Below are positions 1 through 5,344 of a stretch of 5,344 bases of DNA, piece by piece. Source of the stretch: JASFRS01 sp050114795 (lineage in GTDB: Bacteria; Pseudomonadota; Alphaproteobacteria; Sphingomonadales; CAKZYD01); NCBI GenBank assembly GCA_050114795.1, contig JASFRS010000168.1:1-5344 (forward strand). The letters run 5' to 3'. Position numbers and translations under genes: made by a program. The notes under the pieces are model-generated. The model did not search any database. It had not been told where the DNA came from and worked only from the letters and a program-made list of their open reading frames with translations. Within the stretch, counting starts at the first letter, position 1, and each line of letters opens with the position of its first letter.

Positions 1-2
1 CA

Positions 3-1778
3 ACACATCCAGATCATGTGGCCGCATTGCGGGTAGAGCTGAAAAAACGTGGTTTAAATGGGTTCGTTATCCCTTTAACCGATGAGCATATGAGCGAATA
101 TGTCTCGGACTATGCGAAACGTCTAGCCTGGCTGACCGGCTTCACCGGATCAGCGGGTGCGGCAGTGGTCTTGGAAGACAAAGCCGCAATCTTCATCGAT
201 GGACGCTATACCATTCAGGTGCGGGAACAGGTTGACGAAAGCCTCTTTGCTTATGTCGATTTTCCCGACACAACGCCTGCGGCTTGGTTGAAGGCGAATG
301 CCAGTTCCGGTGACCGAATTGGATTTGACCCCTGGCTACATGCTGTGGACTGGGTTGCGTCCACGAAAACAACATTGTCTATCAAGGGGGCAGAACTTGT
401 ATCCTGTGATAGCAATCCGGTGGATGCCGTATGGACGGATCAACCTGCTTTGCCTCTACACCCCTTCACCGCGCAGGACGATGTTTATGCGGGGCGCAAC
501 ATTGGCGACAAACTCTCAGACATTGCTGCGGCCGTTCGTGATGCGGGTGCGGATGTTTGCGTGCTGGCTGCTCTCGACTCCGTTGCCTGGGCATTCAATA
601 TTCGTGGGAAGGATATTGAGAATACGCCGGTTGGATTGGCTTTTGCTGTGGTTGATGCAAAGGGCAAGGGTCAACTCTTTACCGACCCGCGCAAAATCAC
701 AGCAGAGGTAAGAGAGCATTTGGGCGCAGATGTGGAGATTCGCGACCGCGCGGAATTTTTGCAGGTACTGGCAACCTTCAAAGACAAGGCTGTTCTACTG
801 GACCCGACAAATTGCGTGGTGGCGCTTTTTGAAGCTGTTGAAAAGGCGGGTGGCCGCGTTATCAAAGGTCGTGACCCAGTCGTTTTGCCAAAAGCCTGCA
901 AGAACGCGGTTGAGTTGGAAGGCACGCGCGCGGCTCATCGCCGCGACGGGGCGGCTGTGTCGCAATTCCTTCACTGGTTTTCCAATGAAGCCCCTAAGGG
1001 CGGTTTGGATGAGCTGAAAGCAGCTGGTTATCTTGAAGACTGCCGCCGTCGTATTAATCTGTTTCAAGACTTAAGCTTCCGGACAATATCCGCGGCTGGT
1101 CCCCATGCAGCCATTCCGCATTACTCGGTCGATGAAGAAAGCAATCTCCCCATTGATCCCAATAGTGTGTTTCTTATTGATTCAGGCGGGCAATATCTGG
1201 ATGGCACCACGGATATCACCCGTACTATTGCTGTTGGCGAAGTCAGTGATGAAGCGAAGCGATGTTTCACGCTGGTGTTAAAAGGCCATATCGCCTTGGC
1301 CACCGCACGTTTTCCTAAAGGCACACCGGGTCGGGCGCTGGATACTTTGGCGCGCTATGCCTTATGGCAGCAGGGGTTGGACTTTGATCATGGAACAGGC
1401 CATGGGGTGGGAAGCTATTTATCCGTTCATGAAGGGCCGCAACGTATTGCCAAGGCGAATTCGGATGAACCTCTTCAGGAAGGCATGATTTTATCCAATG
1501 AACCTGGCTATTATAAAGCCGGTGATTTTGGCATCCGCATTGAAAATCTCGTCATAGTTCAGCCGCGCCCGCAAGAAGGGGATGAGCGGGAGATGTTCGG
1601 CTTTGAAACCATTACCTTCGCGCCCATTGATCAAAATATGATTTTGCCGGATATGCTAGATGCGGATGAAAAAGCCTGGCTCAATGAGTATCATGCCCGG
1701 GTGCATGATATATTAGTTCCCCAGGTGGATGGGGCTACTGCTGATTGGATTAACAAAGCAACCGCACCGATTGCTTGA
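3..1778 (+). CDS. pepP: Xaa-Pro aminopeptidase (aminopeptidase P, M24B), 5'-partial
   Basis: This enzyme removes the N-terminal residue from peptides whose second residue is proline, using two metal ions, probably in the cytosol (no signal peptide visible). Numbering is from the GTG at 18. A creatinase-type N-terminal domain spans about 1-130, a second such domain about 145-295, the pita-bread M24 catalytic domain about 300-515 and a short C-terminal domain about 525-586, as in the three-domain (human APP1-like) form. The metal ligands are all present: D388 (LIDSGG), D399 (TTDITRT), H462 (GTGHGVG), E495 (SNEPGYY) and E509 (RIEN). Catalytic histidines H368 (IPHYS) and H471 (VHEGP) sit at the spacing known for human APP1. 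The frame stays open upstream of the GTG to base 3 (THPDH), and the GTG has no ribosome binding site. The true start therefore lies left of the window and roughly 10-15 residues are missing. The family assignment is secure; exact substrate preference is inferred. Confidence 0.96.
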   Translation, partial: THPDHVAALRVELKKRGLNGFVIPLTDEHMSEYVSDYAKRLAWLTGFTGSAGAAVVLEDKAAIFIDGRYTIQVREQVDESLFAYVDFPDTTPAAWLKANASSGDRIGFDPWLHAVDWVASTKTTLSIKGAELVSCDSNPVDAVWTDQPALPLHPFTAQDDVYAGRNIGDKLSDIAAAVRDAGADVCVLAALDSVAWAFNIRGKDIENTPVGLAFAVVDAKGKGQLFTDPRKITAEVREHLGADVEIRDRAEFLQVLATFKDKAVLLDPTNCVVALFEAVEKAGGRVIKGRDPVVLPKACKNAVELEGTRAAHRRDGAAVSQFLHWFSNEAPKGGLDELKAAGYLEDCRRRINLFQDLSFRTISAAGPHAAIPHYSVDEESNLPIDPNSVFLIDSGGQYLDGTTDITRTIAVGEVSDEAKRCFTLVLKGHIALATARFPKGTPGRALDTLARYALWQQGLDFDHGTGHGVGSYLSVHEGPQRIAKANSDEPLQEGMILSNEPGYYKAGDFGIRIENLVIVQPRPQEGDEREMFGFETITFAPIDQNMILPDMLDADEKAWLNEYHARVHDILVPQVDGATADWINKATAPIA

Positions 1779-1833
1779 CCCATTTCGGGACTGGAATTTG
1801 CTTAAAATCCAAAGGAATTCTTAACAAAAGCGC

Positions 1834-1865
1834 TACCATGGCCGAGTTATGCTCAGGCCATGGTA
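1834..1865. repeat. Perfect 10-bp inverted repeat overlapping a start codon
   Basis: TACCATGGCC at 1834-1843 is the exact reverse complement of GGCCATGGTA at 1856-1865, with 12 bases between. Inside, GAG (1844-1846) can pair with CTC (1852-1854) across a bulged A at 1855, leaving a 5-nt loop. The right arm contains the ATG (1860-1862) of the downstream exported-protein gene. No run of T follows on the plus strand; on the minus strand a TTTT begins only four bases beyond the stem. It is therefore a poor intrinsic terminator. It could be an RNA hairpin that controls translation or a binding site for a dimeric protein; the sequence does not decide. Confidence 0.6.
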
Positions 1866-2390
1866 AATGTTGTAAAAAGAACAACCATAGCTCTGGCTCT
1901 GATAGCAGGTTTAAGTTCAAACGCTTATGCACAGCGTATTGAAGCCTTAACACCTTTATCCCTTGATGCCCCCCCTTTGAATATTTTCACGCCGGTCGCA
2001 AAACTCTGGGCCGTGCGTGCGGCCGGTGCGGCTCTGGGGGATGGGCAGATGGAGTGTTATGAAACCCAATTAAATGAATCTCTTCGCTCCTTTGTTTCTG
2101 GAAAAAGTGCATGTTTAGGTGGAAATGCGCCCCTTGCTGAGCTTGAGAATGTGAGACTATTAGATCGCTTCAATATCTATTACAACCGCGCGGATCTCCT
2201 GTATCAGCGCCCCATGCAAAGCCGCGCTGGAATGATCATGACTTTGGACGAGAAGGTCGATATGGGCATAGCTTATCGTTTCACTAGAATATCAAGGGAT
2301 GACCCAGCGCGTCAAAACCAGCTGATGCCTTTCTATCAGGAGGTCGAGGGCCATGTGGCTTTGGCTAGGCTACGGGTGTTTTTGCCTTAG
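1860..2390 (+). CDS. Small exported protein of unknown function
   Basis: I do not recognise this 176-residue protein. Its N terminus is a convincing Sec signal peptide: basic residues K6-R7, a hydrophobic stretch from about I10 to L18, and a likely cleavage after A24 (NAYA|QR). The mature protein is then about 152 residues, periplasmic or outer-membrane associated. It has only two cysteines, C66 and C85, which could form a disulfide. The region from about 104 to 144 alternates polar and hydrophobic residues (FNIYYNR, MGIAYRFTRI) and may be beta-rich. The C terminus ends in VFLP, not the usual terminal aromatic of a beta-barrel. ATG 1860 is the only start in the frame: no ATG, GTG or TTG occurs between it and the upstream stop at 1803. 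The ribosome binding site is weak (AGG two bases upstream, or AAAGGA far off at 1811-1816), and the ATG lies in a hairpin arm. The signal peptide and intact frame support a real gene. Confidence 0.8.
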   Translation: MVNVVKRTTIALALIAGLSSNAYAQRIEALTPLSLDAPPLNIFTPVAKLWAVRAAGAALGDGQMECYETQLNESLRSFVSGKSACLGGNAPLAELENVRLLDRFNIYYNRADLLYQRPMQSRAGMIMTLDEKVDMGIAYRFTRISRDDPARQNQLMPFYQEVEGHVALARLRVFLP

Positions 2391-2392
2391 CC
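2363..2392. other. Possible stem-loop across two convergent stop codons
   Basis: GGCTAGGC (2363-2370) can pair with GCCTTAGCC (2384-2392) to give eight base pairs with one bulged T at 2387 and a 13-nt loop that includes TTTTT. Further out, CGAGGGC (2345-2351) is the exact reverse complement of GCCCTCG (2390-2396), so the two pairings compete at 2390-2392. The structure covers the stop codons of both converging genes. Neither strand has a clean T-run just after the stem, so it is only a candidate bidirectional transcript end. Confidence 0.3.
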
Positions 2393-3154
2393 CTCGCGTT
2401 TACCACCATGACGTCCGGCACCTTCTGTAAAGGCTGTAGCACCCGTGCGTGTCTCGCCGGAGCTTAAGGCTTCCATTCCGTGATTGAATTCACGTCTTAC
2501 GGCTTCATCCCAGGGAAGGTCCCATTGTTCAATGGCTGACATGCGGTCCCCTCTCATGCATTTTTGCGGGAAAGCAGCGATTTGTTCGGCTAATTCCAAA
2601 GCGGCTGATAAGGCCTCTCCGTCCTCGACCAGACGGTTGACCAAGCCTATCTCCATCGCTTCTGAGGCTTCTACACTTCGCCCGGTTAAAATCATATCCA
2701 TCGCCCGGCCATGGCCAATAAGACGGGGTAGGCGAATGGTTCCAAGGTCAATCAATGGCACACCAAAGCGTCTGCAATAGACGCCAAAAATGGCACTTTT
2801 TGCAGCAACCCGCATATCACACCAAAGCGCGAGTTCAAGTCCGCCAGCAACGGCATAACCCTCCACAGCGGCAATCACTGGTTTGCTTAACTGTAAACGG
2901 CTTGGCCCCATGGGTGCTATCCCAGTTTCACGGATGGCGCGACGTTCCCCCTTTGCAACAGCTTTTAAATCGGCGCCGGCGCAGAAATGTCCACCGGATC
3001 CGCTTAAGATCATAACAGAGAGGCTGGGGTCTTCATCAAAGGCTAAAGCTGCATCATAAAGTGCTTCTGCAGTTGCATCATCGACGGCATTTCGAACGGC
3101 GCTGCGGTTCAAACTGACCACTGCTATTTCACCCTTGCGTTCCACTGAAATCAT
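2387..3154 (-). CDS. Enoyl-CoA hydratase/isomerase (crotonase) family protein
   Basis: This is a cytosolic crotonase-fold enzyme of 255 residues acting on an acyl-CoA thioester, the usual length for the family. The start is taken at 3154: GGGAGG lies just upstream, and the protein then opens in the family's usual way (MISVERKGEIAVVSLNR). A longer reading to 3205 adds 17 residues without a good ribosome site. The oxyanion-hole elements are HFCAGADL (A59, A61) and the VAGGLELAL segment (G104). E107 matches Glu144 of rat enoyl-CoA hydratase, but the residue 20 further on, where rat has Glu164, is C127 in FGVYCRRFGVPLID. D136 lies nine residues later. This CRR-GVPLID pattern recurs in a subfamily commonly annotated as enoyl-CoA hydratase, but the missing glutamate makes ordinary hydration uncertain; isomerase, hydrolase or another crotonase reaction is possible. 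Its TAA overlaps the stop codon of the converging gene. It is transcribed divergently from the MATE transporter. Confidence 0.93.
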   Translation of the reverse strand: MISVERKGEIAVVSLNRSAVRNAVDDATAEALYDAALAFDEDPSLSVMILSGSGGHFCAGADLKAVAKGERRAIRETGIAPMGPSRLQLSKPVIAAVEGYAVAGGLELALWCDMRVAAKSAIFGVYCRRFGVPLIDLGTIRLPRLIGHGRAMDMILTGRSVEASEAMEIGLVNRLVEDGEALSAALELAEQIAAFPQKCMRGDRMSAIEQWDLPWDEAVRREFNHGMEALSSGETRTGATAFTEGAGRHGGKREG

Positions 3155-3221
3155 GCCATCCTCCCGCACTCTTATATTTATTATGTTTGTATTTGCTTCA
3201 TTCAAAGGTCCGCCGGGTGTT
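3155..3221. promoter_or_regulatory. Divergent intergenic spacer, likely promoter region
   Basis: These 67 bases separate the crotonase start from the MATE transporter start and must hold, or lie next to, the promoters of both. The middle (about 3171-3200) is strongly A+T-rich. Possible -10 boxes are TATTAT (3179-3184) and TATATT (3173-3178) on the plus strand and CATAAT on the minus strand (about 3185-3180). None has a convincing -35 element at 16-18 bases, so I do not assign individual promoters. I see no clear operator palindrome. Confidence 0.35.
3158..3165 (-). promoter_or_regulatory. Ribosome binding site of the crotonase gene
   Basis: On the minus strand this reads GGGAGGAT, whose GGAGG core (3164-3160) lies five bases upstream of the ATG at 3154-3152. 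It is a near-ideal Shine-Dalgarno match and decides the start in favour of the 255-residue protein over the reading that begins at 3205. Confidence 0.8.
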
Positions 3222-4574
3222 ATGTCAATTCGCAGCGTAACAGATAATGAAAAAATTCTTCCAATCGCTGGAGCACTGCTGAAATTGGCAGTGCCAGTAG
3301 TCGTGACGCGAACGGGTGTTGTTGCTATCAGCGTTATTGACCTTGCTATGGTTTCCTATGTGTCAACCTTGGAGGTTGGCGAATTGGCATTAGCGCAGCA
3401 GGCATTGATGTTTTTCATATATACGGGCCTTGGCCTTGTCATGGGCACCCTTGTATTGGCCAGCCAGGCTTATGGAGCGGGTAAATATAGAGAGGTTGGT
3501 GCAATATGGCGGCGCTCACTTTCTTATGCGACGACATTGGGGCTCTTGGGATTTTTGATGTGCCTGCCCAGTGTGGCTTTTTTCACTGCTATAGGTGCTG
3601 ACCCGGACTTGATTGAAGGGGGCTCACGGGTCTTGATTGCCTATGGTCTGGGCGTGCCCGCACAGATGATTGGCTTTAGCTGCGGTTTTTTTCTCGAAGC
3701 AATTAATCGGCCTGTCTGGGTCAGCGTCTCGATGATTGTTGGGAATGTGTTGAATATCATTTTAAATGCATTGCTGATTTTTGGTCTCTGGGGCTTGCCT
3801 GAGCTGGGAGCGGAAGGCGCGGCTATTGCGACGACAATTGTACGATTCGTGGTGGCGATATTATTGATCTGGCGGATTTGGACATTGCGCGATCATAAGC
3901 AATTCGGGATTCGCGAAAAACTCACCACCAAATGGAGTGAATGGGCTGAACAGCGAAAAATCGGATATGCTGCCGGTGCAAGCCTGGGGGCAGAAGTGGC
4001 AGGATTTGCCATTTTAGGCCTGATGGCAGCGCAATTGGGTGCGGCTTCAATGGCCGGTTACGGTCTTCTGTTTCAAATTCAAAGTGTGTTTTTCATGTTG
4101 GCGTCCGGACTGGGGACGGCAACAACTGTTCGCGTTGGAATGGCTTATCGCTCTGATGATAAAGGCCCGGCCCTTCGTGTCGCGCAAACGGGGATTGGGT
4201 TAATTGTACTGATTATGGCCGCAGTCGCTATATTATATTGGACTGTTCCCGAAGGAATTATTCGCGTTTTCAATGGGACACCAGCCTTGATGGCGTTGGT
4301 GTTGCCAATAATATGGATTTCCGGTGTCGCTGTTATTGTAGATGGTGCGCAATTCGTACTTTCCAATGCTTTGCGAGGCTTTGGAGAGACCTGGTGGCCA
4401 ACAATTATACAATCACTAGCATTTCTTGTTATCATGCTCCCATTGGCCTATTGGGGAGTGGCCGTTTTGAATCTTGGTGTCGCAGCGCTGCTATGGGGTG
4501 TTGTCATTGGCTGTGCGGCATCAGTGATCATGCAATATATCCGATTAATTATTGTTGCACGCTCCGCTCCCTAA
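3222..4574 (+). CDS. MATE family multidrug/toxin efflux transporter
   Basis: This inner-membrane protein of 450 residues is a cation-coupled exporter of the MATE (NorM/DinF) superfamily, which expels cationic drugs, dyes or metabolites. About twelve hydrophobic helices can be seen in two halves of six (roughly 16-46, 56-82, 98-123, 136-158, 166-190, 195-220; then 245-273, 280-305, 320-342, 357-383, 393-415, 418-446), joined by a charged loop around 222-244. Family signatures include ASQAYGAGK (80-88) after helix 2, INRPVWV (161-167) and GNVLNIILNALLIFG (174-188). D40 in helix 1, E258 in helix 7 and D374 in helix 10 fall where NorM of Vibrio cholerae has its cation-coupling acidic residues D36, E255 and D371. 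The start at 3222 gives a normal N terminus just before helix 1; the only ribosome site is a weak AAAGG at 3204-3208. In-frame ATGs at 3135, 3153 and 3183 are less likely, the first overlapping the crotonase gene. The substrate cannot be told from sequence. It is followed closely by a MipA-like gene, probably in one operon. Confidence 0.95.
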   Translation: MSIRSVTDNEKILPIAGALLKLAVPVVVTRTGVVAISVIDLAMVSYVSTLEVGELALAQQALMFFIYTGLGLVMGTLVLASQAYGAGKYREVGAIWRRSLSYATTLGLLGFLMCLPSVAFFTAIGADPDLIEGGSRVLIAYGLGVPAQMIGFSCGFFLEAINRPVWVSVSMIVGNVLNIILNALLIFGLWGLPELGAEGAAIATTIVRFVVAILLIWRIWTLRDHKQFGIREKLTTKWSEWAEQRKIGYAAGASLGAEVAGFAILGLMAAQLGAASMAGYGLLFQIQSVFFMLASGLGTATTVRVGMAYRSDDKGPALRVAQTGIGLIVLIMAAVAILYWTVPEGIIRVFNGTPALMALVLPIIWISGVAVIVDGAQFVLSNALRGFGETWWPTIIQSLAFLVIMLPLAYWGVAVLNLGVAALLWGVVIGCAASVIMQYIRLIIVARSAP

Positions 4575-4584
4575 GGGCTTAGGG
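4569..4584. repeat. Short inverted repeat over the MATE stop codon
   Basis: CCCTAAG (4569-4575) and CTTAGGG (4578-4584) are exact reverse complements separated by GG. As RNA this could form a six-pair stem with a GGGC loop. It contains the TAA stop (4572-4574) and ends three bases before the next gene's GGAGG. With no T-run after it, it is not an intrinsic terminator, so read-through into the MipA-like gene is expected. It could affect translational coupling or be a protein site. Confidence 0.4.
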
Positions 4585-4587
4585 CCT

Positions 4588-4592
4588 GGAGG
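4588..4592 (+). promoter_or_regulatory. Ribosome binding site of the MipA-like gene
   Basis: GGAGG stands five bases ahead of the ATG at 4598-4600. This strong match fixes the start of a gene that has no stop codon inside the window, and its closeness to the transporter stop at 4574 supports co-transcription. Confidence 0.8.
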
Positions 4593-4597
4593 TGTGT

Positions 4598-5344
4598 ATG
4601 TGGAAGTTATCGAGGGTCTCTTATGCCTTGGTGTTAGTGGCTGTGCCTGCGCCTGCCGTTGCCAGTGACGTTTTTGACAACGCGATGGATGTTGTCAATC
4701 AAGGTTTGGATATAATCATTCCCGGCGATTTTGACGTCCGTGATGTGCGTGTACGTGTTGGATTGGGTGGGGGTGTTGGCCCTGAATTCGTTGGGGCGAA
4801 GAGCTATGATTTCCGGCTCATTCCCGTCCTTGATATTGCTTATAAGGATAAATTCAGGCTTTTCGGCACGCAGGCGACCTTGCAGCTATATTCTTATGAT
4901 TGGTTTCATATGGGTGCTCTCATCCGTTACCGCGCTGGGCGTGGGGAGGGTGACAGTAAGGCGCTTGAGGGCTTGGGCCGTGTTGGCGGAGGGTTTGAAG
5001 CTGGAGGGTATCTTGAGGCACGGTTTAAAAAGACGGTGCTTAGAACGCGCTTTTCCCAAGATATTAGCGGTGAACAAGATGGCCTGACCATTTTTATGAC
5101 GGCTGACCAAGGGGTATATCGCTCCCCTAATGGAAAATTTGCAGCAGCAGTGGGTGGGCGACTGACCTGGACATCAAAGAAATTCACGCAAGCTTTTTAT
5201 GGGATTACTGAGGAACGGTCCGCTAATACCGGACTGGCTATATATACGCCTGGTGGTGGATTTAGAGATGTAACCCTTCGCGGTGTGGCGCGTTATGACT
5301 TGTCTGAGCATTGGCGGATAAGCGGGATTTTGCAGCTTAGCCGC
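4598..5344 (+). CDS. MipA/OmpV family outer-membrane protein, 3'-partial
   Basis: The frame runs open for 249 codons to the right edge. The first 22 residues are a Sec signal peptide with K3 and R6, a hydrophobic core (ALVLVAVPAPA) and an AVA|SD cleavage site. The mature part has the features of MipA/OmpV beta-barrels: an early glycine-rich strand followed by a conserved proline/tyrosine region (VGLGGGVGPEFVGAKSYDF, 54-72), a middle GGYLEARF strand, a GVYRSPNGKF turn (172-181), YGITEERSANTG (201-212), YTPGGGFRD (216-224) and the late strand LSEHWRISG (235-243). The alternating aromatic and polar pattern fits outer-membrane strands. Family members are about 250-290 residues, so perhaps 20-35 residues are missing at the C terminus. 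In Escherichia coli MipA is known as a scaffold that binds the lytic transglycosylase MltA and PBP1B; OmpV is a Vibrio outer-membrane protein. The function here is not established. The start is supported by GGAGG upstream and a 23-base gap from the MATE gene, which suggests an operon. Confidence 0.88.
   Translation, partial: MWKLSRVSYALVLVAVPAPAVASDVFDNAMDVVNQGLDIIIPGDFDVRDVRVRVGLGGGVGPEFVGAKSYDFRLIPVLDIAYKDKFRLFGTQATLQLYSYDWFHMGALIRYRAGRGEGDSKALEGLGRVGGGFEAGGYLEARFKKTVLRTRFSQDISGEQDGLTIFMTADQGVYRSPNGKFAAAVGGRLTWTSKKFTQAFYGITEERSANTGLAIYTPGGGFRDVTLRGVARYDLSEHWRISGILQLSR

Noticed and set aside
298..1067. Several 60-137 codon frames on both strands within the aminopeptidase gene
   Set aside because: All are shadows of a gene whose complete set of metal ligands and catalytic residues is read in one frame.
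1775..1808. Possible promoter TTGACC ... TAAAAT before the exported-protein gene
   Set aside because: The spacer would be 22 bases, well outside the usual 16-18, and TTGACC overlaps the aminopeptidase stop. Not strong enough to annotate.
1834..1865. Intrinsic terminator of the aminopeptidase gene
   Set aside because: The stem is strong but no T-run follows on the plus strand, and the structure extends into the next coding region.
1838..1942. Short plus-strand frame of 34 codons starting at the ATG in the left arm of the palindrome
   Set aside because: The nearest Shine-Dalgarno-like AAAGGA is 21 bases away, the product is cysteine- and lysine-rich without a recognisable pattern, and it overlaps the better supported signal-peptide frame.
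2484..3015. Plus-strand open frames of 98 and 86 codons within the crotonase region
   Set aside because: They are antisense to a well-conserved enzyme and encode low-information sequence with many arginines and serines.
4731..5087. 118-codon plus-strand open frame inside the MipA-like gene
   Set aside because: It lies in another frame of a gene with a signal peptide, strong ribosome site and family motifs; its own product has no recognisable features.
4886..5187. Minus-strand open frames of 74 and 86 codons near the right end
   Set aside because: They are antisense to the MipA-like gene, overlap each other, lack ribosome sites and look like random translation.
1..5344. A defence system, phage remnant, toxin-antitoxin pair, CRISPR array, tRNA or insertion sequence
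   Set aside because: I found no matching protein signatures, no direct repeat series, no tRNA-like cloverleaf and no transposase or terminal inverted repeats; all five genes belong to ordinary cellular functions or are unknown exported proteins.

Overview
The window looks like ordinary chromosomal housekeeping and accessory DNA from a Gram-negative bacterium, most likely an alphaproteobacterium. The evidence is an outer-membrane MipA/OmpV-type protein, two proteins with Sec signal peptides, a three-domain aminopeptidase P of the type common in Alphaproteobacteria, and base composition that by eye is about half G+C. The taxonomic call is inference; no rRNA or other marker is present. I see no mobile element, tRNA, CRISPR array, phage gene or defence gene.

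Layout from left to right. (1) Positions 3-1778 (+) hold most of a Xaa-Pro aminopeptidase (M24B), cut at its 5' end by the window edge. (2) After an 81-base gap that contains a perfect 10-bp inverted repeat, positions 1860-2390 (+) encode a small exported protein of unknown function. (3) Positions 2387-3154 (-) encode a crotonase-fold enoyl-CoA hydratase/isomerase; it converges on the exported protein and the two stop codons overlap. (4) A 67-base divergent spacer follows. (5) Positions 3222-4574 (+) encode a 12-helix MATE-family efflux transporter. (6) Twenty-three bases later, with a good ribosome binding site, a MipA/OmpV outer-membrane protein starts at 4598 and runs off the right edge. 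The window cuts this gene before its stop codon.

Functionally, the MATE transporter and the MipA-like protein are probably co-transcribed, giving an inner-membrane exporter followed by an outer-membrane protein. A direct partnership between them is not shown by the sequence. The aminopeptidase and the crotonase are cytosolic enzymes of peptide turnover and acyl-CoA metabolism, with no evident pathway link to their neighbours.

The most notable points are the hairpin that buries the start codon of the unknown exported protein, the overlapping convergent stop codons inside a possible stem-loop, and a cysteine in place of one of the two classical catalytic glutamates in the crotonase. No previously undescribed multi-gene system is apparent.
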